Shown here: positions 45,738 to 57,269 of the stretch, piece by piece
Layout: the number at the start of each line of letters is the position of its first letter
Position numbering within the stretch: the first letter of the stretch is position 1
From: Oryzias latipes
Taxonomy: Eukaryota > Chordata > Actinopteri > Beloniformes > Adrianichthyidae
Assembly (NCBI RefSeq): GCF_002234675.1
Contig: NC_019868.2
Location: 24,504,293 to 24,568,292 of the forward strand
Length of the DNA stretch: 64,000 nt
Direction of reading: 5' to 3'
Notes under the pieces: model-generated
What the model was told of the DNA's origin: nothing
The model's database searches: none
The model's input: the letters and a program-made list of their open reading frames with translations, nothing else
Made by a program: the position numbers and the translations under genes

Positions 45738-48700
45738 CTACATTTGGATTTCTTTGTAGAGCTCGTCTATCTGAGATCGGAAATGTTGAAGCATTTCGTT
45801 CCTCTTGCTCTTCAGCGTTGGAGTGAGCAGGCCGTTCTCAATGGAGAACAGCTCGGTGTGAAGGTATATGGCTTTCACCTAGACGGAAGGGAGAAAAGGC
45901 TTTCATCTTCATGGATCACAACTTGAAATCCTGAAACTAGGAGTGAAGCTGCACCTGCTCAAAAGACTTTAAACCTCCTTCTTTCCCCAGACGAATCATG
46001 TCCTCCAAGATGGCAGCCTTTACTTTCTGTTTACAGAGGAAACATGGGTTTGATTAAAGGTAGTTCTTGCGTGACCAGAAAGAGTAAAAAAAAAATGAGG
46101 TGCATATTTTCAGTGATTGAAAGATCTACAGGGTTTTCATATTTAAAACTTTAAGACTGAGCTGAACTTCCTCCTATTTTGATCAAGTAAATTTTTAACT
46201 TGTCGATAAGTTTTTACATTTAAAACGGTTGATAGAATTGATGCCATCGGTGTGCTGGAATTACCTTGCTGCCACACAGCTCCATATAACTGCCTTGCAG
46301 GCCCAGCTTCCTCTCAGCCCAACCGGACAGAAACTCCGGATCAGGCACCACCACTGCTACCAGACATGCCTGGAAGTTACCAAACTGTGCTGTCAAAGTG
46401 CACTGGGATATTTTCTGGATGAAATTTGCTTCTGTTTGGGTTGTAATTTCTACCTGCAGGCTGTCTCCATGAACAAAGAGCTGTGCCACCGCATCACTCC
46501 TGGTGTAGATGTTCTCTATCTTCTCCGGTGCGATGTACTCCCCTTGAGCCAGTTTAAAGATGTGCTTTTTCCTGTCCACAATCTTCAGGGTGCCGTTCTG
46601 GAAACACACAACAGTGCAGCTGCATTTGGTGCCGAATCCACTAAACTCAGAAAACGTGGGGGTGGCAATGCTTGATGGTGAGGTTCAGCTGCGTGAACCT
46701 ACTGGAAGCCATTTCCCAATATCTCCAGTGTGAACCCAACCGTCTGCGTCAATCGTCTCTGCTGTCTTTTCTGGGTCTTTCAGGTAGCCTTTGAACACGT
46801 TTGGACCTTTGACGCACACCTGGAAACCAGCAGATAACAGCTGCATACATATCCACACCACAATACACAGGTTGTGTCTGAATTCCCTCACTACGTACTT
46901 AATGCACTATATGGCTGCATTTACACTGCAGGTTTTGATGCCCAAATTGGATTTTCTGACTATATCCGATTTTTTTTTGACGACCCGCTTACATCATCTT
47001 TTAAAAGTGACCCGTATCCGATTTTTGCATTTACACTATACAATGCTGAAACTATCAAACGTAGACGTTCTGAGAACTACGTAGCAACATTTCCGCCTTC
47101 CGCTGACCTCTTTCGGACTTTTGTGTGACTGCGGTTGTCATGGAGGCAACGCTGCGACGGAAGGAGGCGTTGCCTTGGGCGCTCCAGGATGAGGCAGGCC
47201 CACGAGAGGGGATGCCCGGGAGAGGAAAAAGGAAGGCTGCTCGGCCGGCTTATGTGCTCTTGCTGAGTTTTGAACGAGGAAGTGTTTGCAGACGTGCTGT
47301 ACTAACAGTTTGATCCAAGCAAAGAAACAAACGGCTTCTAGCCTGTTCCACAGCAACGATGTCCCGCTTGATTAGTTACCGTTTGCGTCCTGACAGGGAC
47401 CGGAAATAACAGCGGTTTCCGACTACGGTCTGAAGCCTGAGGTTGAAAGGTAAACACGCTGATGGGGCTCCAGCTGTCCTTGAACAGCAAAATCAGTGCA
47501 CAAAAGCACCTATAATATGTCATGTGATTTCAGTTGGTGGTGTCCTGAGTTGGCGTCACTGACGTACTACTCACATTTACTGGGGAATATCCAATTATCC
47601 TTTATTGTCTGCTTACATGGCACACGCAAATGCACGTATCTGATTCATATCTTATTTATTTCCACATGAATGAAGCCTGATTCAGATCTGAGAAAATCAG
47701 AATCCATGCGCTTTTTTCCTGCTTACACGTTCACCGGTCATATCCGATCTGTGCCACATGAGAAGAAAAAATCGGAATTGGGTCACTTGAACCAAATGCT
47801 GCCTATGTGGCGTTCACCATTTTTCAGGGTGTCCAAATCTATCATTTCAAAATCTAGTGTCTAGATCGGCGTATATTAACCACAATGCATTGCGTTTGAA
47901 CAATTTGTCATTTGAAAAAAAAAAGCATTTAAATGTATTTTTTCATAAATCCTCCAACTGTTCATCATCAGAACACATGGGATTCATAATTACTCTTCGT
48001 AAAATGTTCATATTTATTAGGTTTTTACCTTTTACGTCATGTTTACCATTAAAAAAAAAGATTGGGCATGTGTTATAATCCAGGGTACTGGATAGTCCCG
48101 CACTATATGGTCTTTTAAGGTTAGGGAGTAGTGATAGAATTTAGATACAACCACAGCTTTCATAACACAGTCTGCCCATCTGCACCTCGCCTTCTCCATG
48201 TACAGCATAGTAGTTCATCTCCGGCACATCCATCAGTTTAATGATGTTACAGGGTAAAGGAGGTCCGACGTGACCTGCAGATGGGAAGTCCCCTTTAGGT
48301 CCGGTTTTACCACATCAGTCACGTGACATCTTTAAAAGTCTTAAGGAATGATACCTTCGCTCCAGTCTCCAGGCACGGTAATGGTGCATCCACCTGTGCA
48401 TTCTGTCTGTCCATAACCTTCATAGAACTGTGAAATAAAGAGCACTTTTGGTACTGATCGGGGATGTAAAGGATAACAGATGCAACTTGAAAAAACGATC
48501 TCGTCCTGAGCAGCAGTATCGGTTAAAACAACAGATACAAATAAGATTATGATATTATAAAGGTATAAAATCCAACAGTAAGTAATAGCAGATTTCTGGT
48601 CAACTTTGTTAGTTTCTCTTCCTGTTGGGCTCTTTACTGTATTTGCCTTTGTTTGTACATATGATGCAAACGAAAAAATGTCCAACCACAATCTTGCTTC

Positions 48701-51700
48701 AGGTCAATTACAATGGCTAAAGGTGTATTGTGTGCACCAAACATGTGATAACCCTTTTTTCATATCACAACACTGCAAAAGACGTCTATACATTGTGGAC
48801 CATGTATCAATATTGAGATGTGCATCAAATCACGTGACAGGAAAATACACACTACTATTGGCTCGACTTGTGGCGTTCAGAATCAGTGCAAAGCAAAAGC
48901 AGGTGAAAAAGAAAAGTGATGTTGGAAAGTGTCATCGGTCAGACAACACGGCTCCTCCGCGTCTGTTTGTTTTACCTGACAGCCCATCGCAACTCTGAGG
49001 AAGGTGAGGACAGCCGGGGAGATGGGAGCAGCTCCAGTCAGCATGAGACGCACGCGGCCCCCGAGGCTGGCCTGTAGGGGGCAGCACAGCACCTCATTTA
49101 AGCTCACATTTTCAACAGGGATGAAACAATGACTTCTCACAGAGCCACTCCAATGAAAATGTCGTTTTCAACATGCAGCATTTTCTCACAACATATATTA
49201 AGAAAATTAAGCTTACAATTAAATTACTGAGTGTTTCCATATTTAAATTGTTTTCAATCAGGAGCAGAATGCCGTTTGCAAAAACTTGTAGTGACGTATG
49301 TAGAAACTACAATTGATAATCACCCTCCTATCCCCCCCCCTCTCTAACATCAATCTCTCTTCTTTCCTTTTCCGTCAGGTCCAACACAAAAGATTTTCAA
49401 ATATGATTAAAATGAATAAAGTTTGGCCTCGATGACAAAAGGTTTTTTTTCAGACTTTCCTTTGGTTTGTCAGAAGATTTATAACCCCTGTTGTAAAAGT
49501 AAAATATGTCCAACACAAGAGGCCTTCAGCTCTCATCTGTCTGCCCAGCTGTTGGACAGGACAAGTTAGAAAAAAAATAAAAGAAACTGCAATTGGTGGG
49601 TCACAAGCTAATTACTGTCACTGCAGAAAAAAACAACAACACAGTTTTTATTGATTTTGCCTAAAAACAGCACCAACATAGTTAAAAGACCACTGGGAAC
49701 GCTTTCAAATAGATTCAAGGTTGATTGGAGCGGGATTTAAATAATCCCTAGAGGTGGTTCCTTTAAAGTAAAAAAGAAGATGATGATTTTGGAAAGAAGC
49801 AGGACAGAAATAATAAAATGAAGTATGTTTTGGGGATTTTTCTTCTTTTAGTTGTACATATTGTTTCTCAAAGATTCATTTTGGAAAAACAAACCAGCTC
49901 TTTACCTCTTTTTTTTTTAGACTTTCAGGCTTTTATATTACAATAAATTCTCCTATAACTTGTTTTTAAAGCACCTATTACATCTAAAAAAAACACAAAA
50001 ACTATTCTCTGTCTAAAGCAACACCAAAAAAAAATACAGAATTTGGCTCCAGCCTTTGTTTCACTTTAAATAGGGGTTTAAATGGCGGGCTGCATTCCTG
50101 ACATTAGGCTGCTTTCACTGTCTCCGATTGGCCGGAAAAACCTGATCCAGGTGATCGGCTGAGAGAGGGGGTAAGGATTTCTGAAAAAAACGTATCCCTG
50201 AACCTGGAATTCTGATTGAAGACTGATTTTAGATTGCTGATTTGCAATCTTTATACATATAGTAGAGTACAGTAAAAAATAAACCTCAGACAATGTAATT
50301 AAAGCTCTGAAAATGCAAAATAAGGTTGTTTAAGTATATAAACTAAACAAACCAAACAGGCTTCTGTCACAGGAAGTAATTAAATGTTCAAAGTAAAGTG
50401 TCGGTGAAAGTTCTGATTTATATTTACTGAGATTAGTTTGGAAAAACAAGTTTTTGTTTTAAAATAACTCAACAATTTTTCATCAATATGAATTTAGGAG
50501 TATAACAAAAATCCCTTTATGAATTATGTGACGCGGTGACTGTCTGCTAGCATAGTGGAGAAGCTGTACTGGAATGTGTCTGCAAAATGTTAATCTGAAG
50601 CCATTGTGTGGTTTTTGTTACTACAAAGTCAGTCTTCCTTCTTTCTTCTTTCATCTGGAATTATTGGATCCACAGCTCCTCTGTAAAATCACCAACCACG
50701 ATTTTCCAAAACCACTTCATCCGTAGCCGCTCCCATAAGTACGGAGCTCGCCGCTCCATTGCCTGAAGAAGACGCCAACGTCTCCTTTGATAGATGATGA
50801 GCGCAACAGCCATGGCAGAAATTTGAATGCATCTGCTGTAAATCAAAGTATTTTTTACATCCGTCTCCATGTTTTTATATGACTTATGGTGTGAGTTGGT
50901 TTATAAGCATAATTGGGATTAAATTGAAATAGTGTAAATGCGAAATTGTGTTTTTTCGACATTTCTCAAATTTCGATAAAGTTTTGCGCATATTTGTAAT
51001 GGAAACGCGGCTTGTGAGTGTTTTCTAGTTGTTACGTTTGATTGAGATGTTGCTGTGTCTGTCAAGTGTGAGGACGGAAAACTGTGGAGAACATTTTCAG
51101 CATTTGTTGTAAAATGATCCAAAGCAACAGAGACGTTTACCGGTATGTGTCATTTGCTACTTAAGTTAACCAGGAAGTTGACAGAAAATCTTTTGAGTTT
51201 GACATTGTTCAAAGAGATAAACACCATATCTTTCTTTTCAAATCTTTTTGTTGTTATCTGTTAAGAGTTTGAGCTCTCTAAGAGTAATAATATTACGATA
51301 CGATACATTTATATACATAAATATCACATTGTGATATGTCTATCACACTGTTATAGGCATATCACAATGTGATATTTATGTATATACGGTATATGTATCG
51401 TATCGTAATATTATTGTCAACACACCTCTAGTGGCATCTACCCATCAAAATGTTGGAAGTGATAAATAAGCAGTTGTCATTGAGGTGGAGATGTACCTGG
51501 ACCTTCTTGAAGATGAGGTAATCCCAGATGCTGTCTTTCCTCACGATACCTTTCCTCAGCTCAGCTTCCTTCCTACTGTAGGCGAACTGCAGCAGCCAGC
51601 GCTTCAAAGAGGTGTCCGCCTGCCCAAAGACCTGCAGAGACGCACGCGAGGCCTCACCAGAACCGCCTCTCCACGCTTTAATCATTTCACATACGAGCAC

Positions 51701-54700
51701 ATTAAAAGCCCACCACACCTTATCATAAATTCTGTTGAGGAGTCGAGGAACAGCCGGAAAAAAAGTGGGTTTCAAGGTGTGCAGATCGTCCGACAGCCGC
51801 CGAATGTCCCCCTGAAAAAAGCCGATTCGGCCCCCGTGCAGCAGCATGCATCCCTGTCGGACGAAAGGAAAGCATGAAGGCGTGCAAAGACAGCCAGGCA
51901 GCTGAAACTAAAGCTAAGGGACAACGTACCTGGACTACTCGCTCAAACATGTGAGCCAGAGGCAGGTAGGAAATGTGGACGTCTGTGTGATTAATGGGAC
52001 AGCTTACCTACATCACACATAGTGTCCATGAACAACAAAATGAAGAAAAACAGACAGATGAAAACATTTACATTATTTGCACTGTTTTTGTCTTGACTTA
52101 AATACATTTGTCATTGCAAATACAGCCTTGGTGCTCACCTCTGTCAGTTTGACGAAGGCCGAGCAGTTCGACATGATATTTCCATGACTCAGCATGGCTC
52201 CTTTAGGGTTTCCTGAAAAAGCCAACCTCTATTCTGGGTTTCTGTGCCAATCGTATTTGGGATCAGGTTTAGAGAAAACTGGTATCACCTGTTGTTCCGC
52301 TGGTGAAACAAATCACTGCCAGGTCTTCGGGTTGTGGAGGCTGGAGGAGGCAGAGGAGACGACGTTCAAACAGAGCAGGGAGCGCTTTAACTGATATGAG
52401 GAGATCTGAGGCTCAGAGATGACTTACAATCGGCTGCTGATGGTTGGCCTTCCCTAAAGCCTGGGAACAGAAATATAAACACTGTCACAACCTCAAAAAA
52501 CAAGTCACTTCAATGACAACAGTAGCTGGAATTACCATGAAAAATGACAACATAAAGAAGATATTTAACCAAAATAAAGTAGTTAAGAGTAATTATGGCA
52601 ATCCCTTCACTTGGGATACATTGGGATCAGCTGCAATAAACCAAGTACCAGTTTTTGGTACTTGCTTGTTTTGGTAACACAAGCAATGCAGTTTCCATTC
52701 CACAGTTTCACTGAACAGCAGGAATAAAAACAATCAGATGTTTCCAAATCTTTTCTCACCTCTGCAGAAAATTCTTTTTTTCATTTCTGGCATATTCAGG
52801 GTCCACCTGTTCTCACAGCTGCACCAACTGGATAAAGATGTTTGTTGTTTGTAGGCGCAGCTAAATACTCCTTCCTCCTCTCTAATGACAGGTTTCATGA
52901 GTTGCCATGGCAGCATGATAACATATTTTTAAGTCCCAGCCAACATGAAGACCTAGAGGCTCCTTTAGTGGCTCCATTATTTCACCATGTCAGGTGTGAC
53001 GCTCCCCACATGGGAGGGATTGTCACAGAAACATGTCATACGTTCATGGGATCAAGGAAAATAAGGCTTGAACCACATGGATACACGTGGATTACACTAC
53101 TCAATTACTTAGTGATATTGTAAAAAACTCAGTGGATGTCATCTACACAGTTTTTGTTTAACTTCCCAGATTTTCGGAATAGGAACGAAATTGTGTCAGG
53201 GTGATGGACACTCTCTATTTTAAGTTTTACATGGAATGATCTCACTGTGTTCAGTGTGCCTTAGAGTTATTCAAAACCAAAAATTACCAAAAGAAAAACC
53301 TTTTCAATGTGCCATCAAATTCCAGCTCTGTGGGTAGAAAAAGCTGATTTTGACAGTAAGTCATTCCAAGTTCATCATTCAAACAGACATGAATATGCAA
53401 TGTTGCTTAATGGACGAGCAGCGCCACCTGGCATACCATTCACAACCAACTTCACCGCTTTGACGTGACTGCCATAGGCCTTCTGCAGACGGCTCCACAG
53501 ACATCAAGACACCACCGTGAATGTTTGCAGACCTGGACAGTGCAGCAATGGTCTACTGTCCTGTTCACTGATGAGTGTCGGGTCATCTTGCACAGAGGTC
53601 ATGGTCATCACCGTTGCTGGAGTAATGGAGGTGATCGATATGCCAAGGTCAACATGGTTCCCAGGGTTAGCTTTGGTGGAGGAGGTGCAACAGTCCGGAC
53701 AGGCATCACCAGCCACCCCAAAACCCATTTATTGTGGATGATCCAGTCACTGCATGTTCTTACCTCAGAGACATCATCATCTTCCAATTCCACCAGCACA
53801 ACCCCAACTTTCTATTCATGGATGATAATGCTCCACCACATGGTGCCAGAATTGTCCCAGCTGGATTTCAGAAAGTGGGAGTGTCTCATGTGGTATGGCC
53901 AACAGTGACCTCTGACCTGAACCCCATAGAGCATGTCTGGGACCAGCTAAAGTAAGGACTTGATGATCAGACCCCAAGTGACCCGGCAGAACTGCATGTA
54001 GTACTTGTGAAAGAGCCTCAGAACAACATCATGAGCTTAGTGAGGAACACGAGACGTCGCTGTCAAGCTCTCACTGAAGTAAATGGGGAAAATATTTCCA
54101 TTACTCATTGTGAGTAGTGTATGTAAACGAGGTGATGTTGATGCAAAATTGAGGGAACTTTTCACAGCTTAGATCTTAGATAGCATGTGTGTGTGAATGC
54201 TTTTGACCTCCATTTCCTGCAGGGTCAGGATCTGGATTCCAGCTCGTCTCCCCCTTTCCACCAGGCTTTCACTCGGCTCCTCCATTAAAACTATGGTTTT
54301 TAGGAAATGCTTTGAGTTATTGAAACAGTCCAGGATGAGGTTGACTTTATCCTTCACGTCACACACCACGGTGGAGATGGATGCTGCACAAGTCAAAAAA
54401 AGACAACAACAACGTGAGCACCCGCTTCGGTAAGGACGGCGAGAAACTTCCCATATGTTACCTTTGTCTAAGATGTGGGCAATGGCCTCCGTTCCCAACG
54501 TGTCATACAGAGGGACCGACACCAATGAGTACGTGTAGCACGCCAACTCAGTCATGGTCCACTACACACACACACAAAAAAGCTTAATGCAGCGGATATA
54601 AGTCTTTTTTAGAGTGTTTAGACAGTCTAAATATGCACCTCAGGCCTGTTCTGAGAGAAGATGCCGATGTGGGGATCCACACTCTTTGAATGTCCTTTAT

Positions 54701-57269
54701 GGAGAAAGGCTGAGCCCAGGTTCTCACTTCTTTTTTTGACCTAAAAAGACACAGATGACTTTTAACTTAACGCTTCCCTTACCAGAGACTGGGCGTGTTC
54801 AAACAAGCTACAGATCAGAAAAAACGTGACGCAGCGAAGCTTTCATGCCATGACAGCACTGCAGTAAACACTTTTTTGGCTTGTTTTCTTTACCAACAGA
54901 GACAATCCAATGCCTTAATTGGGTCTTTATTTTCATTTCAGCCTTTGTTTTCCCGCAAACAGAACAGAATTGAATTCACAATTATTCTCATACAGAGATG
55001 AAAGATAGAAGATCAATGTTGTTTCTCAAAAAAGTATAAAGTTTTATCAATTTTGTTAATTGTGTTTTAAAAAAAAAGGTTTTTAGCTGTTGTTTTTACT
55101 ATTCTTCTTTCTTACTGCACCTCTTACTGCTGTACACGCTCAGAAACTCACCAAAATTTGTTCTCACCTGGTACCCAGTGAAAATGGTTTTTGGGCGTAC
55201 TGAAGTCAGGTTTCCCTCTAATCCTTTCCTCAAAGATGAAATAAATCTTGCAGCATTTGTTGCATTAAAACAAAACATTACAATAAAATAAAATAAAAAG
55301 TTGACTACGAAAAAAATAGAAATATAAGAACAGTATGTTGTGGAAGCGTATTGCATTCAATAAAAAAAGGGTGATCTTTGTTCTATTTTTTTTCTAAATT
55401 TCACTATAACTTCTTTCTGAATTTCACAGTAATTATTTTTCTAATTTTTGCTATAATTGTTCATATTTTCACTATAATTTTTTCAGAATTAGTTATATTT
55501 TTTTCTATATTTCCCTATAATTGTTTTGTAATTTTTGCTATATTTTCTCTGATTTTCGCTGTAATTTTTCTGAAATTCACTACTTTTTTTTCTGAATTTG
55601 CAATAATTTTTTCTGAATTTCACTTTAATTTTTTTCTATTTTTGCTATAGTTTTCTGATTTTCGCTATAATTTTCAGAATTTCAGTATAATTTTACTAAT
55701 TTTCATTAGAATTTTTTTTCTAATTTTCACAATAATTTTTTTGATTTTCACTATTATTTTCCCCCCAGAATTTGCTATAATCTTTTTTAGGACTGCAACA
55801 GTTGCAGGAGATAAGAACATGTCTACAACGAACATGCTGGTTCACTCTAAGAGAAACAGTAATGACATTATGGGTTTCTGTGGAGTTTGTATTTTTACAA
55901 TAATGAATACGTACTTGTGATGTTTTTGAGATTATTTCTGGTGAGTGACTGATGTTTAGTCTGGGGTGTTTTTGTGTACTTTACTGACGCCTGTACCTGT
56001 AACACATTTTCTGCACCAATGATCACAAACAAAGATAAACAGTTCATACTGTTCACACATGAGAACTACATCCAACGGTTTTCTCTGTAATGTTGGGGAT
56101 AGAGTAAGGAAGAAGGAAGACCCAAGCAGACAGGTGAGATCATGACAAGCACATAAACAAAACGGCTTATGTCTGTGGCAGATACAATGAGACTTTTCAA
56201 TTTTGTAATTGTAGCTCATCTTATAATTTTCAATAGCAGATAAGTGTCCAGTAGGTCTTTGTTTTTCTTGTTCTCAAAATATCCGAACAAAAATAACAGA
56301 AAATATTTGAACAAAGATCCCCCGTGTTTTTTGTTAATACATGAAAAAAAAGTTTTTAAATTAAATGCAATATGGTTGGTACGGTTCAACAAAACGTATC
56401 AGAAAATATATTCTAAAAACATAACTTTAGTGCCTAAAATGTGAATAGGATGTTGATTGGGTGTTGATGGTGTCGTGTGCTGCTGACTTTTCTATTCACA
56501 TGCTTCCTCTTCATTTTTAAACTCAAACTACAGTTTTTTTTTCTCACCTATTTTACCACTATGGAAATAATTTCTTCATTTGCTGCGCAGGAACTGCTGC
56601 TACAGCTGCTGTGAAGCTCACCTCGCCGTAGGATATCCACTCGTACGGCTGCTTCGGTTTCCTGGAGCCCAAACACGGACCGTTTTCTTAAAGAAAGGAA
56701 AGGAATCTGAAACTTAAAGATCTGCACAGACGGGATGAAGTCAGAAAAAGCGTCAATTAAATGCGGTCGGTGGCTTACGGGAGAGTTTAATCCCTCTGAG
56801 GAAGGACTCGTACATCGTTTTGGCATCATCATAAATGTGAGTCAGGAAACTGCCATCGTTCATGAGAACAGACCGCCGAGCCAAATCTTCCCCCTGGTGA
56901 TGGAGATGTAAAAGTTCAAAGCGTCCTAATCTTCTCAAAATGTACTTTATTTACAGAGCAGGTCAATAAACCTGCCATCAATTGCTTTTAAGCCACTGAT
57001 AAAGTGCGATATCTCATGATAAGATGAGACGCCTTAACCAGGTTCAGTTATCAATGCTTTACAAATCAACCTACCTCCACTTCAACTGACTGCCTGTGAG
57101 GGTCGCAAACTGGCGGCAGGGCCCTGGGCCGAGTTGCAAGGTAGTAGGTCGTTGCTGCAGCCACGGCGCCCACGCTGACCAGCAAGGGGGCGGAAGCATT
57201 CCTGATGTACTGGCTGATTTCCTCCAGATCGGGCAGATTCAGCCTTCGTAAGAAATCCTGACCGGGCAT
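45738..57269 (-). CDS. acsl1: Long-chain acyl-CoA synthetase 1
   Basis: Activates long-chain fatty acids to acyl-CoA with ATP, at the mitochondrial outer membrane and ER. Exons in transcript order: 57075-57269, 56779-56893, 56622-56686, 54639-54740, 54462-54561, 54208-54383, 52428-52460, 52289-52340, 52139-52212, 51930-52007, 51719-51853, 51497-51631, 48976-49071, 48355-48427, 48186-48274, 46703-46819, 46454-46597, 46265-46369, 45955-46026, 45738-45878. They sum to 2097 nt, 698 aa, exactly human ACSL1 length, with every junction in frame. N-terminal membrane segment about 27-45. ATP/AMP motif [15 protein letters not shown] spans the 52289/52212 exon junction (residues 275-289). YGQTE is at 457-461, and the HTGDIG to DRKKHIFK region is intact. 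The ATG is ten bases after a splice acceptor, so a non-coding first exon lies upstream. Confidence 0.97.
46870..48152. mobile_element. MITE family M1, copy interrupted by another MITE
   Basis: The ends GGTTGTGTCTGAATTC and GAATTTAGATACAACC are 16-bp inverted repeats with two mismatches. Blocks near the right end (CCAGGGTACTGGAT, GGGAGTAGTGATAGAAT) match the copies at 16190 and 57560. An unrelated 891-bp element occupies its left interior. It lies in the intron between acsl1 exons 46703-46819 and 48186-48274. Confidence 0.6.
46913..47803. mobile_element. Nested MITE (891 bp)
   Basis: It starts GGCTGCATTTACACTGCAGG and ends AACCAAATGCTGCC. Subterminal AAATTGGATTTTCTGAC and TATCCGATTTTT at the left mirror AAAAAATCGGAATTGGGTCAC at the right. 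It is inserted inside the M1 element. The central GC-rich part (47120-47310) has open frames but nothing recognisable. Confidence 0.55.
50520..51180 (-). pseudogene. PIF/Harbinger transposase N-terminal fragment
   Basis: The minus-strand frame 50661-50870 reads ...[28 protein letters not shown] and [10 protein letters not shown], matching the conserved N-terminal region of fish Harbinger (HARBI1-like) transposases. The DDE catalytic part is absent. Adjacent CAAATTTCGATAAAGTTTTG and AATGGAAACGCGGC at 50968-51011 resemble the terminal region of such elements. It lies in an acsl1 intron. Confidence 0.6.
51286..51415. repeat. 130-bp near-perfect palindrome
   Basis: AATAATATTACGATACGATA at the left is mirrored by TATCGTATCGTAATATTATT at the right. 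The inner arms ATAAATATCACATTGTGATAT and their complement continue almost to a short centre near 51345. This is a foldback MITE-like structure in an acsl1 intron, 80 bp from exon 51497-51631. Confidence 0.85.
53415..54115 (+). pseudogene. Tc1-like transposase pseudogene in acsl1 intron
   Basis: The plus strand encodes [14 protein letters not shown] (first catalytic Asp block), then a [11 protein letters not shown] block. After a frameshift near 53740 it reads [20 protein letters not shown] (second Asp) and [12 protein letters not shown] (Glu block). The order and spacing are those of the Tc1/mariner DD34E domain. The N-terminal DNA-binding part is missing, and a stop follows WDQLK. It is opposite to acsl1 transcription. 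Confidence 0.85.
55375..55790. repeat. Degenerate T-rich minisatellite
   Basis: About 415 bp of repeating units of the form TTTTTTCTGAATTTCACTAT / AATTTTTGCTATAAT, period about 28-32 bp with irregular drift, in the acsl1 intron between exons 54639-54740 and 56622-56686. Confidence 0.8.

Noticed and set aside
47125-47313. GC-rich open frame inside the nested MITE
   Set aside because: It lies within a non-autonomous element, with open frames on both strands and no motif.
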